Virus record (IMG/VR): IMGVR_UViG_3300030339_000077
Coordinates: 1 to 45,498 of that record
Length of the DNA: 45,498 nt
Reading direction: 5' to 3' (one strand)
Origin: a virus
The position numbers and the translations under genes are program-made. How positions within the stretch are numbered: the first letter of the stretch is position 1; the number at the start of each line of letters is the position of its first letter. Under the pieces are notes generated by a model. The model did no database searches. It saw nothing but the letters and a program-made list of their open reading frames with translations, and was not told the DNA's origin. Of the stretch, positions 1 to 8,306 are shown piece after piece.

Positions 1-34
1 CTTTCAGTATTACTGTGAATAATTTTATTTTTCC

Positions 35-70
35 GAAAGATAGAATTGGGAGGGGGCGGTATAAAGGACA
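35..70 (-). promoter_or_regulatory. Late-type promoter 1 (fibre unit)
   Basis: On the minus strand TGTCCTTT (63-70) is followed after exactly 20 nt by TATCTTTC (35-42), a match to the Bacteroidota -7 box TAnnTTTG. It fires towards position 1, that is off the window edge, and if the molecule is circular straight into the tail-fibre gene at the other end. It is one of seven copies of the same design in this window. Confidence 0.6.
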
Positions 71-118
71 GTTTTTGAGAGAGGGAGAAGGGGTGAGGGG
101 GAGAAGAGGTGAGGGGGC
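71..118. repeat. Polypurine (G-rich) dispersed tract
   Basis: A tract of GAGAGGGAGAAGGGGTGAG-type sequence on the plus strand, lying just upstream (in minus sense) of the TGTCCTTT box. Similar tracts occur at 6010-6078 and 24906-24978 behind the same promoter type, and inside two genes (about 10385-10440 and 21655-21722), always with purines on the plus strand. Confidence 0.7.
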
Positions 119-145
119 GAATTAGAATTTGACAGGATATAGAAA

Positions 146-177
146 GCCCTTCGAGCGTTCGCAGACCCTCGAAGGGC
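146..177 (-). terminator. Stem-loop CCCTTCGAG type, copy 1
   Basis: GCCCTTCGAG (146-155) pairs perfectly with CTCGAAGGGC (168-177) around a 12-nt loop, 8 nt beyond the stop of the small gene at 186-443. A short T-rich run follows on the minus strand. The same stem recurs at 9128-9161 and 43783-43819, each time directly after a minus-strand stop codon, so it may be a terminator or a REP-like element. Confidence 0.6.
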
Positions 178-185
178 AATGAAGA

Positions 186-443
186 TTACGCACGCAATTT
201 ATTAAGATCGTTGCGCAGGTGGCTAAGGTTATTGATGATCTCAGTCGCTTGCCGGTGATTCTCGCCTTCGAGCGTATCGAGCAAACTACCTATAAAGCAC
301 ACAATTCCGGCAAGTGTTTCGCTGGTTGCGATCAAATGTTCGTTATTGTCGGTTTGAAATGCACGGAGCATTTCGATTGCTGCAGGGGTTAGTATTATCC
401 CTTCGATCTCAAGGTTGGCTGTTGATATGGTATTTGGTTTCAT
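186..443 (-). CDS. Small conserved phage protein, paralogue of 6856-7113
   Basis: An 85-residue acidic helical protein of unknown function. It is clearly a paralogue of the 85-residue product at 6856-7113: both carry the pattern xIEG(I/V)(I/V)LT near residues 12-20, then an AIxxLxxFQ segment, NN, and a C-terminal AxEIxxxLSxLRxxLxK helix. It follows the tail gene with a 410-nt gap and ends just before stem-loop copy 1. No DNA-binding or membrane motif is visible. Duplication within one phage suggests a regulatory or host-interaction role, but nothing in the sequence shows which. Confidence 0.75.
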   Translation of the reverse strand: MKPNTISTANLEIEGIILTPAAIEMLRAFQTDNNEHLIATSETLAGIVCFIGSLLDTLEGENHRQATEIINNLSHLRNDLNKLRA

Positions 444-854
444 CTCATTATTTTTTATCGGTTTTTTTGATGGGTTTAAATGGGCAGATCGCCCTAACTA
501 AAAAGTTCGTGATTGTTTTTTTCGGGTGTTTTTCCCGACTTATCGACGAATATTGACGATAAATCGAAAAAAAGAGCACGCTTATGAAATAACTTGGATT
601 CCCCGGTTCCTCACTTGTCCGTGTGGGGGCTTACCGTATATCTAAAAAATCGGAGCCGGGATTTATACGACAGGAAAAAAGTCCGAAGCTGTATTTCAGA
701 ATTGAAGGATTTTTCAGAATGTGGAAAATAGTGAAAAGTTGCATAAGGTGGAAATTAAGGTTTGGCGATTGTTCAAAATTAATCAAACAATGATACGAAA
801 TCACTAAATATGTAATTTGTAATGATTTCAATTAAACATACTACTTAGCGCCAT
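444..854. other. Non-coding interval between tail gene and 85-aa gene
   Basis: I see no convincing gene here. A 66-codon minus-strand frame at 631-831 has no recognisable features and low-complexity composition. The interval contains a small palindrome GGGC-AGATC-GCCC (482-494) followed by TAAC, a worn copy of the GATCGCCCTTAC element found at gene ends elsewhere in the window. Confidence 0.5.
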
Positions 855-2633
855 TTAAACGGTAAATAGTTCTGATTCAACCAGTGAGATTCCGGATGGT
901 GTAATATCGAATTTCAACGAATTGACCAGGTAATTCACTGAGGCAATATTTTGTTTTTCTGCCCAATTAAAATTTGTATAATCAGTAACCGATAACCGGA
1001 AATATTGCCGTTTTTGTTTGCGCCGTATCTTCCAGTCAGCTTCATCTTTTACGAGCTGTGCAATAATGCTTCTTTCACCTATTGTGCGCATGCTGATTGT
1101 TCCTTTTGCGATTTCGGCACGGTCGTAAGCATCGCCCGATATAACGGGATACCTCACTGCTATACGTGCATCATCCTGATTTGTATAGACTTTGAGACCC
1201 CAGTTGAATAAAAAAGCAATTGGCGGATCTTCATATTTGCCGCCATTAAACCAAATATCGATGAAATTATTCATCTTTTGGTTTATTTCAGGCATTTCAA
1301 TATCGACATCCCAGGTTTTTGTTATTACATGATTGCCGGTATAATCATTAACCTGTATTGATTGAGTAACAGATCGTGTTTCTAATCGCTGTCCGACAAT
1401 TGTTATCTCAATTTCGTTTTCCCCTTCGCCTCCGCCCGAAATAAATGGTTGATATTTGCCAGTGTTTTCCCACGCGAAAACGTCCGGATCGTTTGTATTT
1501 TCTTTTGGTTGTAATATGGTTACAAAATAGCTGTCGGTTGATACGGTATGATATATATATTCCTGTGTTAATAAGGTTGCTTCCGGAATCTCGGCATAAT
1601 TGGCCACCGATACCAAAATTTTCGCACGGATAGATGTAAATATGGGTGATTCTATGATAGGTGACAAAAGGATATCTGCGGTTGCATCTTTATAACTGAC
1701 AGTATAGCCATCGGCAGGGATTGTCATTACCGGAATATCTTTTAACGCATGATCGTTTAATAAATGGCTAATTGATTGCGAATTAATGATATCTCGCACC
1801 AATTTTACGGATGCTGTTTTTAATTGATCGTTTGTTACGATTACAATTCCAAATTGACGTATTATTTTTAGGAAGTCTCTAACATTCATTTGGTTGAATG
1901 CATATTTGTAATTGCTGTTATAGGCTCCCCACATATTATTAAGCGACAATAAAAACCACTTCGACAGATCGGGGATTGTTGCCATATCGTCGTCGGCAAG
2001 TGTCAGTCCCAACAATTCAATGATGCGTTTTAAGATATACCTCACATAAAAACTGTAAGTTATTACATTCGATTGATTACCAACAACATTAATTAGTAAC
2101 CCGGTTACAGGATTATAGCCATTTATATAATCGGGTAGTTTCCATGTTCCTTCTGTATCGGTAAATGCTTTGTTGTTAAAAAACGGCGCACATACATAAT
2201 TGCATTCCGGATAATGGCTATTGAGTGTATAAGTTCGCATTGATAATACGTTGTCTGATGTCATATTATCAGTGTTCTCTGTTCCAAATTCCAGGTCCAT
2301 TAATTTTTTTGATTCGGCTATTTTTGCAAACGATGTTTTTGACGACTGCAGCGTAATCGGGAATTCCCCATTATCAACATCTCCAAGTGCGACGGCATCG
2401 CCAACCATCAACTGGATGCCGTCGACGATCAATATTGCATCCCACCTGAACGACCTGGTTACATTTTGTATTCTGGCTGCATGGTTAAGAATCTCCGCAT
2501 TGGGTTTATATGGTATCGTGAACGGGTACGAAAAAGCATTTATTTCGTTAAAATATGGGTTCATAGCTGTAATCCCTATTTTTGTGTCGGGGAAGAGCAC
2601 CGCCTGGTGACCGTTGAGATATAGTTTTATCAT
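855..2633 (-). CDS. Phage tail protein downstream of tape measure
   Basis: A 592-residue protein encoded 49 nt after the tape-measure stop, the position where distal-tail/hub proteins normally sit. The N-terminus (IKLYLNGHQAVLFPDT, then a segment around NAFSYPFTIPY) resembles the N-terminal beta domain of tail proteins of Bacteroidota phages. Cysteines are rare and there is no signal peptide or membrane segment, as expected for a structural protein. I infer a distal tail or baseplate hub component; a tail-associated receptor-binding or lytic activity cannot be excluded because no catalytic motif was found. Confidence 0.65.
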   Translation of the reverse strand: MIKLYLNGHQAVLFPDTKIGITAMNPYFNEINAFSYPFTIPYKPNAEILNHAARIQNVTRSFRWDAILIVDGIQLMVGDAVALGDVDNGEFPITLQSSKTSFAKIAESKKLMDLEFGTENTDNMTSDNVLSMRTYTLNSHYPECNYVCAPFFNNKAFTDTEGTWKLPDYINGYNPVTGLLINVVGNQSNVITYSFYVRYILKRIIELLGLTLADDDMATIPDLSKWFLLSLNNMWGAYNSNYKYAFNQMNVRDFLKIIRQFGIVIVTNDQLKTASVKLVRDIINSQSISHLLNDHALKDIPVMTIPADGYTVSYKDATADILLSPIIESPIFTSIRAKILVSVANYAEIPEATLLTQEYIYHTVSTDSYFVTILQPKENTNDPDVFAWENTGKYQPFISGGGEGENEIEITIVGQRLETRSVTQSIQVNDYTGNHVITKTWDVDIEMPEINQKMNNFIDIWFNGGKYEDPPIAFLFNWGLKVYTNQDDARIAVRYPVISGDAYDRAEIAKGTISMRTIGERSIIAQLVKDEADWKIRRKQKRQYFRLSVTDYTNFNWAEKQNIASVNYLVNSLKFDITPSGISLVESELFTV

Positions 2634-2657
2634 GATGAAGCTATTTATAAGATAATT

Positions 2658-2679
2658 GGGCGATCACAAAAGATCACCC
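2658..2679 (-). repeat. GGGCGATC palindromic element at tape-measure 3' end
   Basis: GGGCGATC (2658-2665), six nt, GATCACCC (2672-2679), directly followed by TTAC and the stop codon of the tape-measure gene (2683-2685). It is a close relative of the element at 11104-11125 and of the in-frame copy at 10621-10666. Stem position right after a stop fits a transcript-end structure. Confidence 0.6.
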
Positions 2680-2682
2680 TTA

Positions 2683-5600
2683 CTACTTTGTGAGGGCATT
2701 GAATTTGCTGATATCTTCGAGGCTTTCTTCAATCCCATTATGCCCGTATTTATTGATTTTTGCGGTAATGCCCGATTTTAGCATCTGTTTCAAATCTTTG
2801 ATAAGTGCTGTCAGCTCCGGATCCTGTAGCACCTGTACGCTCGTACTTCCTCCACCTTCTACAGATGATTGATAATTTGGCGAAGTTGCGTAACCACCAT
2901 CTGCATAACCTCCCGGTTTGGTCATAGATGCAACTCCAGTACGCAGATCGAGGCTGGAGAGTGTTTTATTTCTCCGTGCCTGCTCGAAAATGTCGATATA
3001 AGGTTGCAATCGTGGATTATTGACACCTTCCTGTGGGATTACATATTCGCCTGCATGGACAATTCCTGCCGGTTCGTATTTTCCGCCCGGGCGTGTGTAA
3101 CCACCATCGGCTTTACCCTTGTCTCCTCCAAGAATTAGTGCTTTAGCGGTGCCAAAGGCGGCTTTCATCAGTACAATTTTTGCCATTGCTGTAGCAATAC
3201 CCCAAAACCCCTTTGTTCCAATGTCAGTAATTGTTGTTTGTGCTATTTGTAATATCAGTATTTTTTCGAGTGCATCGAGCGCCATTACGATTGTATTGCG
3301 CAGAAATTGCCCGAAATCCTGCTCCTGGCCCATCAATGTATCGGCAAACGAATCGCCCACGGAAGCGGCAAGGTCGAGATACGAACGGGCACGGCTTTCG
3401 TTGATGTCGGCTTCCTTCTTTTGAATTTCTTTTAATTGCGCGATTGAATCGTCAACCATCGCAATTGTATCGTCGATTGATATTTTAATCTTCCCATCAT
3501 CGGCTGTGGCCATTTCGTCAATTACTTTCTGACCCTCTTCACGGATTTTAATTTTCGATTCGATGATTTGTAATTCGATATCGGAAGTATCTTTTCCTTG
3601 CTGTATAAGCAGCGCTTTTTGTGTTTCGAGGTAAGCCAGTTCGGCAATCTGCATTTTTACCTGGTACTCTTCTTTTGTAATTTGCTCGTCGTAATATGAT
3701 TTTTTAATAATTGTGAGCCGGTCGTTGTAAGCGCCTTGTAATTCTTCGTTGGCAGTTTTAGCGGCTAACTTTTCAGTTTTTGCTGCATCGCGTTCGGCTT
3801 TTTCACGGGCCTTCTTTTCTGCTTTTGTTTCAGTATCGGTACCACCCCCGCCAGTTCCTCCGGTCGATGATGCGCCTGCACTATTCCCTGATGCCACTTC
3901 CTGGTCGAGCATCCCTTGATATTTCTCTATCTGTATTTCTAACTCCTTGATTCGTTCGCTTGTATTTTTTGATTTAGATGCGGCATTTGCAGCGGCAAAC
4001 ATTGTCGGGCTTTTTACAAAATTCCATGCCTGGCGGAACATGCCCGGATCGCCACCTTCGCCGGCCTTCAGTTTGCCAATTTCCTTTTGCGCCTCCTTGA
4101 TGTTTTCGGTGGCAGCTTCGATGCGTGCTTTGTGCTCGAGCGCATCGATGTATTTTTTTGTGGCGGCGGTGGCAGCATCGGTATTGATGGTTTCGAGCGT
4201 TAAACCTCCCAAATATTGCGGAGAAAGCTGGTTTAGTTTTTCGATTGCTGCCTGCCGGGTGGCTTTTGTGAGCAGTTCGTTTTGTGCCACACGCAGCAGC
4301 TGTTCCATCTCCACCCTTTCGTCGATAATGCTTTGGCTTGCCTTTTGGTTTACATCGTCGAGGGCTTTTTGTGCGATCTGTGCCTCACTTAATTTTTGCG
4401 AATAGAAATACAATGCGGTACCAATGGCCATAATTGCCCCCACCAATAGACCGATCGGACTGACTTTTACAATCGAATTGAAAAGCCGCCATGCCTGTGC
4501 TGCACGGGTTACATTTCCGGTAAGGAGTGCCTGTGCGGCTGCCATCAACAACATGGCAGCGCGTTCGGTATTGTGCCATATTACGCGGACTTTTTGAAGT
4601 GCCAGCGAAATAACGCTCCCGGCATTATGTCGTTCGGTCCACATTGCCGATAATTTAACGGCTACGGTGTAACCGATGATGGCAGAAGTGGCAACAACGA
4701 TTGTCGAGCCGTATTTCTGGAAGAAATTAACCATTACCAGGGTAATAGAAAGCATTTTCCCAAACCACCCGGTAGCAAGTGTAAGCGCGGGGGTCAGTTT
4801 TTGCCCCAGTTCGATCGATATGATATTGATCCGGTTTTTAGCCTGTGCCAGCCGTGCGTTGTTATTCGCGGTATTGATGGCCGCTTGCTCCATCGCTACA
4901 TTGGTACCCGTGACCGCTTTTTCGTAGTTTTTAAGCTCGCCAATATTGGTCATTAATATCTGTGCGGTGGTGATATTTTCGGTGCCAAATAGCTTGAGCA
5001 GTTCGGTAACCGACAAGTTTTTTTTCGCAAGGTTTTCGAATGCTGCAGACATTCCTACAATGGCAGGGTTGGTATCGTCGGCACCTTTCTGCAGATCGAG
5101 TAAAACACCTTTAAGTGTGCGGCCTGCAATTTCGGGCGCTGAAATACGTGGTGCCAGGGTTTCGATGGTCGCGATTAATGTTTCGAGCGGAATACCTGCC
5201 TGTTTGGCTACGGTTCCTGACTTCTCGATGGCTTGCGTCAAATAAGGGATTTCGCCGGCACCTTCTTTAGAGCCTGCTCCCAATGCGTTGATGATGCGCC
5301 TGGCTTCGCTGGCCGGCACATTGTATTGGTTCATCACCATCGTAAGGGCTTCGATAGCTGGCTGCAGTTCCGTTTTTGCAGCGTTGGCAAGGATAATCGC
5401 GTTTTGTGTAACGTCGACCAGCGCTTCTTTATTCTTCAAAAGTTCGGGGCGTGCCGATCCGGTTTTTGTAAATGCATCGATAATTTCCTGCGCGCTTTGA
5501 GTAACCCGGATGCCTCCTTCGAGGGTGGCGGTGCTCATATCTTTCGCTTTTTGTGTTAGCCAGTCGAGCGATGCGCCTGCCAATCCGGTAAGTGCCGACA

Positions 5601-5958
5601 GATTACCAACCCGTTCCTCAAAATCGTTGAAGGTTTTCACGAGGTTTTTGAATCCCAATACCACACCCGTTACGGATGCAATACCCATCGTAATCATACC
5701 AAAATACCGGTTGATACCATCTGCCATGCCACGCAACGACCATGAAGAGGTGATAGCCGCTATTTGTTGCTGGTGTTGTGCCATTACACCACGTAACTGC
5801 TGAATTGCCCGGGCATGGCGGATGTATTCGTCCGATCCGATTGTCATACGGGCCTGCTCGTTAATAAGACGTGTCATTTCGGCGCGGATGCTGCGAACGT
5901 CGTTACTGACTTGCTGACCATTTATGTAAAGCGTTATTCGCCTGTCGTAACTTGCCAT
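2683..5958 (-). CDS. Phage tail tape measure protein (TP901 type)
   Basis: A 1091-residue protein that sets tail length and occupies the tail lumen before DNA ejection. The N-terminal 80 residues are a charged helical region; residues about 85-400 have the TP901 tape-measure core (FEERVGNLSALTGLAG, then repeated alanine-rich helices with VTQSAQEII and GAGEIPYLTQAIEKSG), followed by hydrophobic segments around 400-530 that fit membrane-interacting parts, a long EKKAREKAERDAAKTEK coiled coil, and a glycine-rich C-terminus with a YxxPGG-type motif. It is the longest gene here, as usual. It has its own late-type promoter 15 nt upstream of the start. Confidence 0.92.
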   Translation of the reverse strand: MASYDRRITLYINGQQVSNDVRSIRAEMTRLINEQARMTIGSDEYIRHARAIQQLRGVMAQHQQQIAAITSSWSLRGMADGINRYFGMITMGIASVTGVVLGFKNLVKTFNDFEERVGNLSALTGLAGASLDWLTQKAKDMSTATLEGGIRVTQSAQEIIDAFTKTGSARPELLKNKEALVDVTQNAIILANAAKTELQPAIEALTMVMNQYNVPASEARRIINALGAGSKEGAGEIPYLTQAIEKSGTVAKQAGIPLETLIATIETLAPRISAPEIAGRTLKGVLLDLQKGADDTNPAIVGMSAAFENLAKKNLSVTELLKLFGTENITTAQILMTNIGELKNYEKAVTGTNVAMEQAAINTANNNARLAQAKNRINIISIELGQKLTPALTLATGWFGKMLSITLVMVNFFQKYGSTIVVATSAIIGYTVAVKLSAMWTERHNAGSVISLALQKVRVIWHNTERAAMLLMAAAQALLTGNVTRAAQAWRLFNSIVKVSPIGLLVGAIMAIGTALYFYSQKLSEAQIAQKALDDVNQKASQSIIDERVEMEQLLRVAQNELLTKATRQAAIEKLNQLSPQYLGGLTLETINTDAATAATKKYIDALEHKARIEAATENIKEAQKEIGKLKAGEGGDPGMFRQAWNFVKSPTMFAAANAASKSKNTSERIKELEIQIEKYQGMLDQEVASGNSAGASSTGGTGGGGTDTETKAEKKAREKAERDAAKTEKLAAKTANEELQGAYNDRLTIIKKSYYDEQITKEEYQVKMQIAELAYLETQKALLIQQGKDTSDIELQIIESKIKIREEGQKVIDEMATADDGKIKISIDDTIAMVDDSIAQLKEIQKKEADINESRARSYLDLAASVGDSFADTLMGQEQDFGQFLRNTIVMALDALEKILILQIAQTTITDIGTKGFWGIATAMAKIVLMKAAFGTAKALILGGDKGKADGGYTRPGGKYEPAGIVHAGEYVIPQEGVNNPRLQPYIDIFEQARRNKTLSSLDLRTGVASMTKPGGYADGGYATSPNYQSSVEGGGSTSVQVLQDPELTALIKDLKQMLKSGITAKINKYGHNGIEESLEDISKFNALTK

Positions 5959-5973
5959 TTTGTTTGTTTTTGG

Positions 5974-6009
5974 CTAAGGTACGGGGAGGCATGGGGGCGG
6001 GAAAGGACA
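5974..6009 (-). promoter_or_regulatory. Late-type promoter 2 (tape measure)
   Basis: TGTCCTTT (minus strand, 6002-6009), 20 nt, TACCTTAG (5974-5981), then 15 A-rich nt to the tape-measure ATG. It shares both boxes and the exact spacing with six other sites. The promoter separates tail genes from the upstream non-structural islet. Confidence 0.65.
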
Positions 6010-6078
6010 GTTTTGAGAGGGGGTGAGGGTGAGAAGGGGTGAGGGGGAGAAAGGGAGAGAGGGAGAGGGGGTGAGGGT
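6010..6078. repeat. Polypurine tract behind promoter 2
   Basis: Plus-strand GTTTTGAGAGGGGGTGAGGG and further GGGTGAGGGGGAGA-type units directly upstream, in minus sense, of the tape-measure promoter. The joint AAAGGACAGTTTTGAGA is nearly the same at 63-79, so tract and promoter may have been copied together. Confidence 0.7.
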
Positions 6079-6121
6079 AGAGACGCACGGCCGTGCGTCT
6101 CTACAAATCGCACCCGGGGTT

Positions 6122-6376
6122 TTATTTGATTTTCAATAACCACACATACCCGGAACCATTATAATGCAGTTTGAAACCGTTCGTTTCCATCAGCGCGTTG
6201 ATTTCGAAGGGGAAAATGGAATCCTGGATCGGGTCCATCTCGTCAATCAACTCAAGGGTTGATTTTGTATCGTCGGCATCGGCGGGTGTGGAGCATGGTT
6301 CGTAAAAAGCAATGAGGGCTTCGATCAGTTTTGCGGCGATAGGCGTGGTTTGGGGTTGTTCTGTGTTTGTTTCCAT
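6122..6376 (-). CDS. Small acidic hypothetical protein
   Basis: An 84-residue acidic protein with no family I recognise. Its middle part (SKSTLEL-like acidic helix, then IDEMDPIQDSIFPFEINALME) and the C-terminal FKLHYNGSGYVWLLKIK look like a small folded alpha/beta domain. It is preceded by a remarkable structured leader with nested inverted repeats and 16-mer repeats (6377-6547), which suggests tight control. It is the last gene of the non-structural islet before the tape-measure promoter. Confidence 0.6.
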   Translation of the reverse strand: METNTEQPQTTPIAAKLIEALIAFYEPCSTPADADDTKSTLELIDEMDPIQDSIFPFEINALMETNGFKLHYNGSGYVWLLKIK

Positions 6377-6547
6377 GTTAAGGCGATTTTAAGGACCCGG
6401 CAGCGGGTCGCCAAACCATACATCCAGTTACACAAAGTAAGCAAGAAGTTGCTGCCGGGTAAGGCCTTAACTTATGCATTTGTGCAACTGAACTGAAATA
6501 TATGGTTTGGCGACCCAAAAGTAATAAAAAATATGGTTTGGCGACCC
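6377..6547 (-). promoter_or_regulatory. Nested inverted repeats and 16-mer operators
   Basis: Directly upstream of the 84-aa gene start: GTTAAGGC (6377-6384) pairs with GCCTTAAC (6464-6471), and inside it ACCCGGCAGC (6395-6404) pairs with GCTGCCGGGT (6451-6460). GGGTCGCCAAACCATA at 6405-6420 recurs inverted as TATGGTTTGGCGACCC at 6501-6516 and again at 6532-6547; the last two are 31 bp apart, about three helical turns. This could be a structured leader plus operator array. Confidence 0.65.
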
Positions 6548-6562
6548 GTGTGTTTTTAGAAA

Positions 6563-6841
6563 TTATTTTTTGTCACTGTATTTTTTCATTGCCACCATCA
6601 CTTCATGTGGATTGAAAAAGCATTTGCGAGCAACCTGTATATAAGGGATAATACCTTCGTTTTTGTACCGCTGCGCGGTGGCTATACTCACATGCAAAAA
6701 ATCGGAAAGTTCGCGGATGGAGTGAATCATTCGCGGTTCTGGATCTGGTGTCTCAATAGTTTTTATTCCATTTAGTCCTTCGATTACCGCTTGCCGAACG
6801 ACTTCGGCGAGTTTGTTTTCGTCAATTTGAATTGTCAACAT
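6563..6841 (-). CDS. DUF3853-like helix-turn-helix protein, copy 1
   Basis: A 92-residue protein with a MerR/excisionase-like winged HTH in its C-terminal half: IRELSDFLHVSIATAQRYKN, then IIPYIQVARKCFFNP and a final MKKYSDKK. It matches the pattern of DUF3853-type small DNA-binding proteins of Bacteroidota mobile elements. The product at 37992-38264 is a paralogue with the same core and the same terminal tail. The 16-mer repeats just downstream could be its targets (inference). It could serve as excisionase or as a local regulator. Confidence 0.8.
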   Translation of the reverse strand: MLTIQIDENKLAEVVRQAVIEGLNGIKTIETPDPEPRMIHSIRELSDFLHVSIATAQRYKNEGIIPYIQVARKCFFNPHEVMVAMKKYSDKK

Positions 6842-6855
6842 GGCTTAATATTTAA

Positions 6856-7113
6856 TTATGGTTTTTTGATTTTTTTGAGATAACCACGCAAAGCGCTAAG
6901 TGCCCTGCTAATTTCAATGGCATTTTTGAATTCAACCTTTTGGGTATCATCCATCGTGTCGTTGATGTAGCAAATAGCGTCGGCCAATACTTCCAAATTG
7001 CATTCTAAAAAATCGTTATTTGCATTCTGAAATCCTTTGAGTGTGTTGATTGCGTCTTCGGTTAAAACAACACCTTCGATAATCATTGCTGGTTTTGTTT
7101 CTGAATTTTTCAT
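6856..7113 (-). CDS. Small conserved phage protein, paralogue of 186-443
   Basis: An 85-residue product sharing length and pattern with the gene at 186-443: IIEGVVLTEDAINTLKGFQ near the N-terminus and EISRALSALRGYLKK near the C-terminus. Function unknown. It lies between the antirepressor and the HTH gene, with only 14 nt to the latter, so these are probably one operon. Confidence 0.75.
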   Translation of the reverse strand: MKNSETKPAMIIEGVVLTEDAINTLKGFQNANNDFLECNLEVLADAICYINDTMDDTQKVEFKNAIEISRALSALRGYLKKIKKP

Positions 7114-7158
7114 AACTTTGTACTGTTTTTGAATTTATAATCTGAATTTTTAAACTTG

Positions 7159-7192
7159 CCCCGGTTAGCGTTCTAGCGCTACCGGGGTTTTT
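7159..7192. terminator. Stem-loop at antirepressor stop
   Basis: CCCCGGTTAGCG (7159-7170) pairs with CGCTACCGGGG (7177-7187), with one bulge, overlapping the antirepressor stop codon. On the plus strand it is followed by TTTTT (7188-7192); on the minus strand by GCAAGTTTAAAAATT, so it may work in both directions. Confidence 0.6.
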
Positions 7193-7959
7193 GATTTATA
7201 TAGATCAACCAGTTTAAGGTTGATTTTTTCAATTTCTGCCTCACGCTCTTTGGTTCGAAGTTTCAATAGCTCTTTTTTGTAACCTTCTGGCATTGGGTTT
7301 TCTTCTGGTTGGCTCGCTTTACGCTGATAAAGAAGCAGGCATTTATACTTACTAATAGCAGACTGGTAGTTCTTTTTTAGGCGCAACAGATCGGTAATAT
7401 CGTTTGGTAATTCGGATGCGATTGCTTTTAGCCCATCGGCAACTTCGGGCATACGTTTTTCTTCAGTAAGGGTTGGTTTAATTTGTGCCCATTCGGTTGG
7501 TTCATAACTCAAACACAAATCGCGGTGACGTTTCTGCTCTGCAATATATTCCATTACCTGGTCTCTAATGCTTAATGCACTGTTGATATTTAGTGCATAT
7601 GTGCGAATGTCTTCGAGTTGCGAAATTTTTGACTCGTTTCCATTGTACAGGTAATTGAATATCGCAACCTGGTATTCAATAAATAATTTCTGCAAATGAG
7701 GGTGCACAATCTCGGCATTTATTATCTGTATCCACCGAATAAAACCCCTCCTACCCACACATAACCTTAATCTTTTGTCGCCAAAAGCTAACTCGTGGTA
7801 CTTTTTTGTACCCTCACTTTGCAAAATTGGATCTTCTAAAAATCTTCTTTTTTGACTTTTAAAATTAATTCCGAAAAATTTACATACCGGTTCAACAAAA
7901 ATACTTCCATCATCATTGATAATAAGTGTTCTTAATGCGCTTTCTATACTTTTTTCCAT
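7165..7959 (-). CDS. Phage antirepressor (P22_AR_N type)
   Basis: A 264-residue protein. Residues about 8-115 carry the P22 antirepressor N-terminal pattern: VEPVCKFFGINFKSQKRR, DPILQ, a basic strand RLRLCVGRRGFIRWI, and the helix around HPHLQKLFIEYQVAIFNYL. Such proteins inactivate phage repressors by binding them. The C-terminal third is a charged helix with NPMPEGYKK and REAEIEKI, a module also present at the end of the 306-residue product at 21121-22041. It is divergent from an RHH repressor gene across a 179-bp region with repeated AATACT sites, an arrangement like P22 immI (ant with arc/mnt). Confidence 0.85.
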   Translation of the reverse strand: MEKSIESALRTLIINDDGSIFVEPVCKFFGINFKSQKRRFLEDPILQSEGTKKYHELAFGDKRLRLCVGRRGFIRWIQIINAEIVHPHLQKLFIEYQVAIFNYLYNGNESKISQLEDIRTYALNINSALSIRDQVMEYIAEQKRHRDLCLSYEPTEWAQIKPTLTEEKRMPEVADGLKAIASELPNDITDLLRLKKNYQSAISKYKCLLLYQRKASQPEENPMPEGYKKELLKLRTKEREAEIEKINLKLVDLYKSKTPVALER

Positions 7960-7987
7960 AATCTAAATGAATAAATAAATTACAGTA

Positions 7988-8031
7988 CAAATATACAATA
8001 GTATTTCTAATAATGTCTAAGAAATACTATT
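7988..8031 (-). promoter_or_regulatory. Antirepressor promoter and operator
   Basis: On the minus strand TATATTTG (7988-7995) is a perfect Bacteroidota -7 box reading towards the antirepressor start. Immediately upstream lies a 12-bp inverted repeat, AATAGTATTTCT (7997-8008) and AGAAATACTATT (8020-8031), which occupies the -33 region and contains the AATACT core in both orientations. A repressor bound here would block transcription of the antirepressor. Confidence 0.65.
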
Positions 8032-8065
8032 TATTTTTAAAAAATAACAAAGATTTTTTTTTATG

Positions 8066-8124
8066 CTTTTAGAATGTATTTTTTAGATGTATATTTGTAA
8101 TACTTTATAATACTCAGAAATACT
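8066..8124 (+). promoter_or_regulatory. RHH repressor promoter with phased AATACT sites
   Basis: TATATTTG (8090-8097) is a perfect -7 box; CTTT (8066-8069) sits 20 nt upstream. Straight after it AATACT occurs three times at 8099, 8109 and 8119, spaced exactly 10 bp, covering the predicted start of transcription. Ribbon-helix-helix dimers typically bind such phased short direct repeats, so autorepression is likely. Confidence 0.7.
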
Positions 8125-8138
8125 TTTAAATATCAAAT

Positions 8139-8306
8139 ATGGTAAAAGAAGCAACAAGCCTAAAACTTGATAAGCATGTGATGGACAGGCTTAGACAAGA
8201 GGCAAAAAAACAAAATCGATCCATCAATAATTATATGGAGACTGTTCTGATTCAATATTTTGAGAAAATGGATCAAAAACAAGAAACAGAAAACCCTGGT
8301 GAATAA
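8139..8306 (+). CDS. Arc/Mnt-like ribbon-helix-helix repressor
   Basis: A 55-residue protein. MVKEATSLKLDKHVMDRLR gives a short N-terminal strand (TSLKL) followed by two helices (DKHVMDRLRQEAKKQNRS, then INNYMETVLIQYFEKM), the pattern of Arc/CopG-type ribbon-helix-helix DNA-binding proteins in which the strand inserts in the major groove. Length fits the family. It stands alone on the plus strand, divergent from the antirepressor, behind a promoter carrying three phased AATACT repeats. I infer it represses itself and the antirepressor. Confidence 0.8.
   Translation: MVKEATSLKLDKHVMDRLRQEAKKQNRSINNYMETVLIQYFEKMDQKQETENPGE

Noticed and set aside
631-831. 66-codon minus-strand frame between tail gene and 85-aa gene
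   Set aside because: Unstructured AT-driven composition and no conserved pattern or leader.
6405-6516. Miniature transposable element with 16-bp terminal repeats
   Set aside because: No target-site duplication is visible and a third copy of the 16-mer lies outside; operator repeats explain it at least as well.
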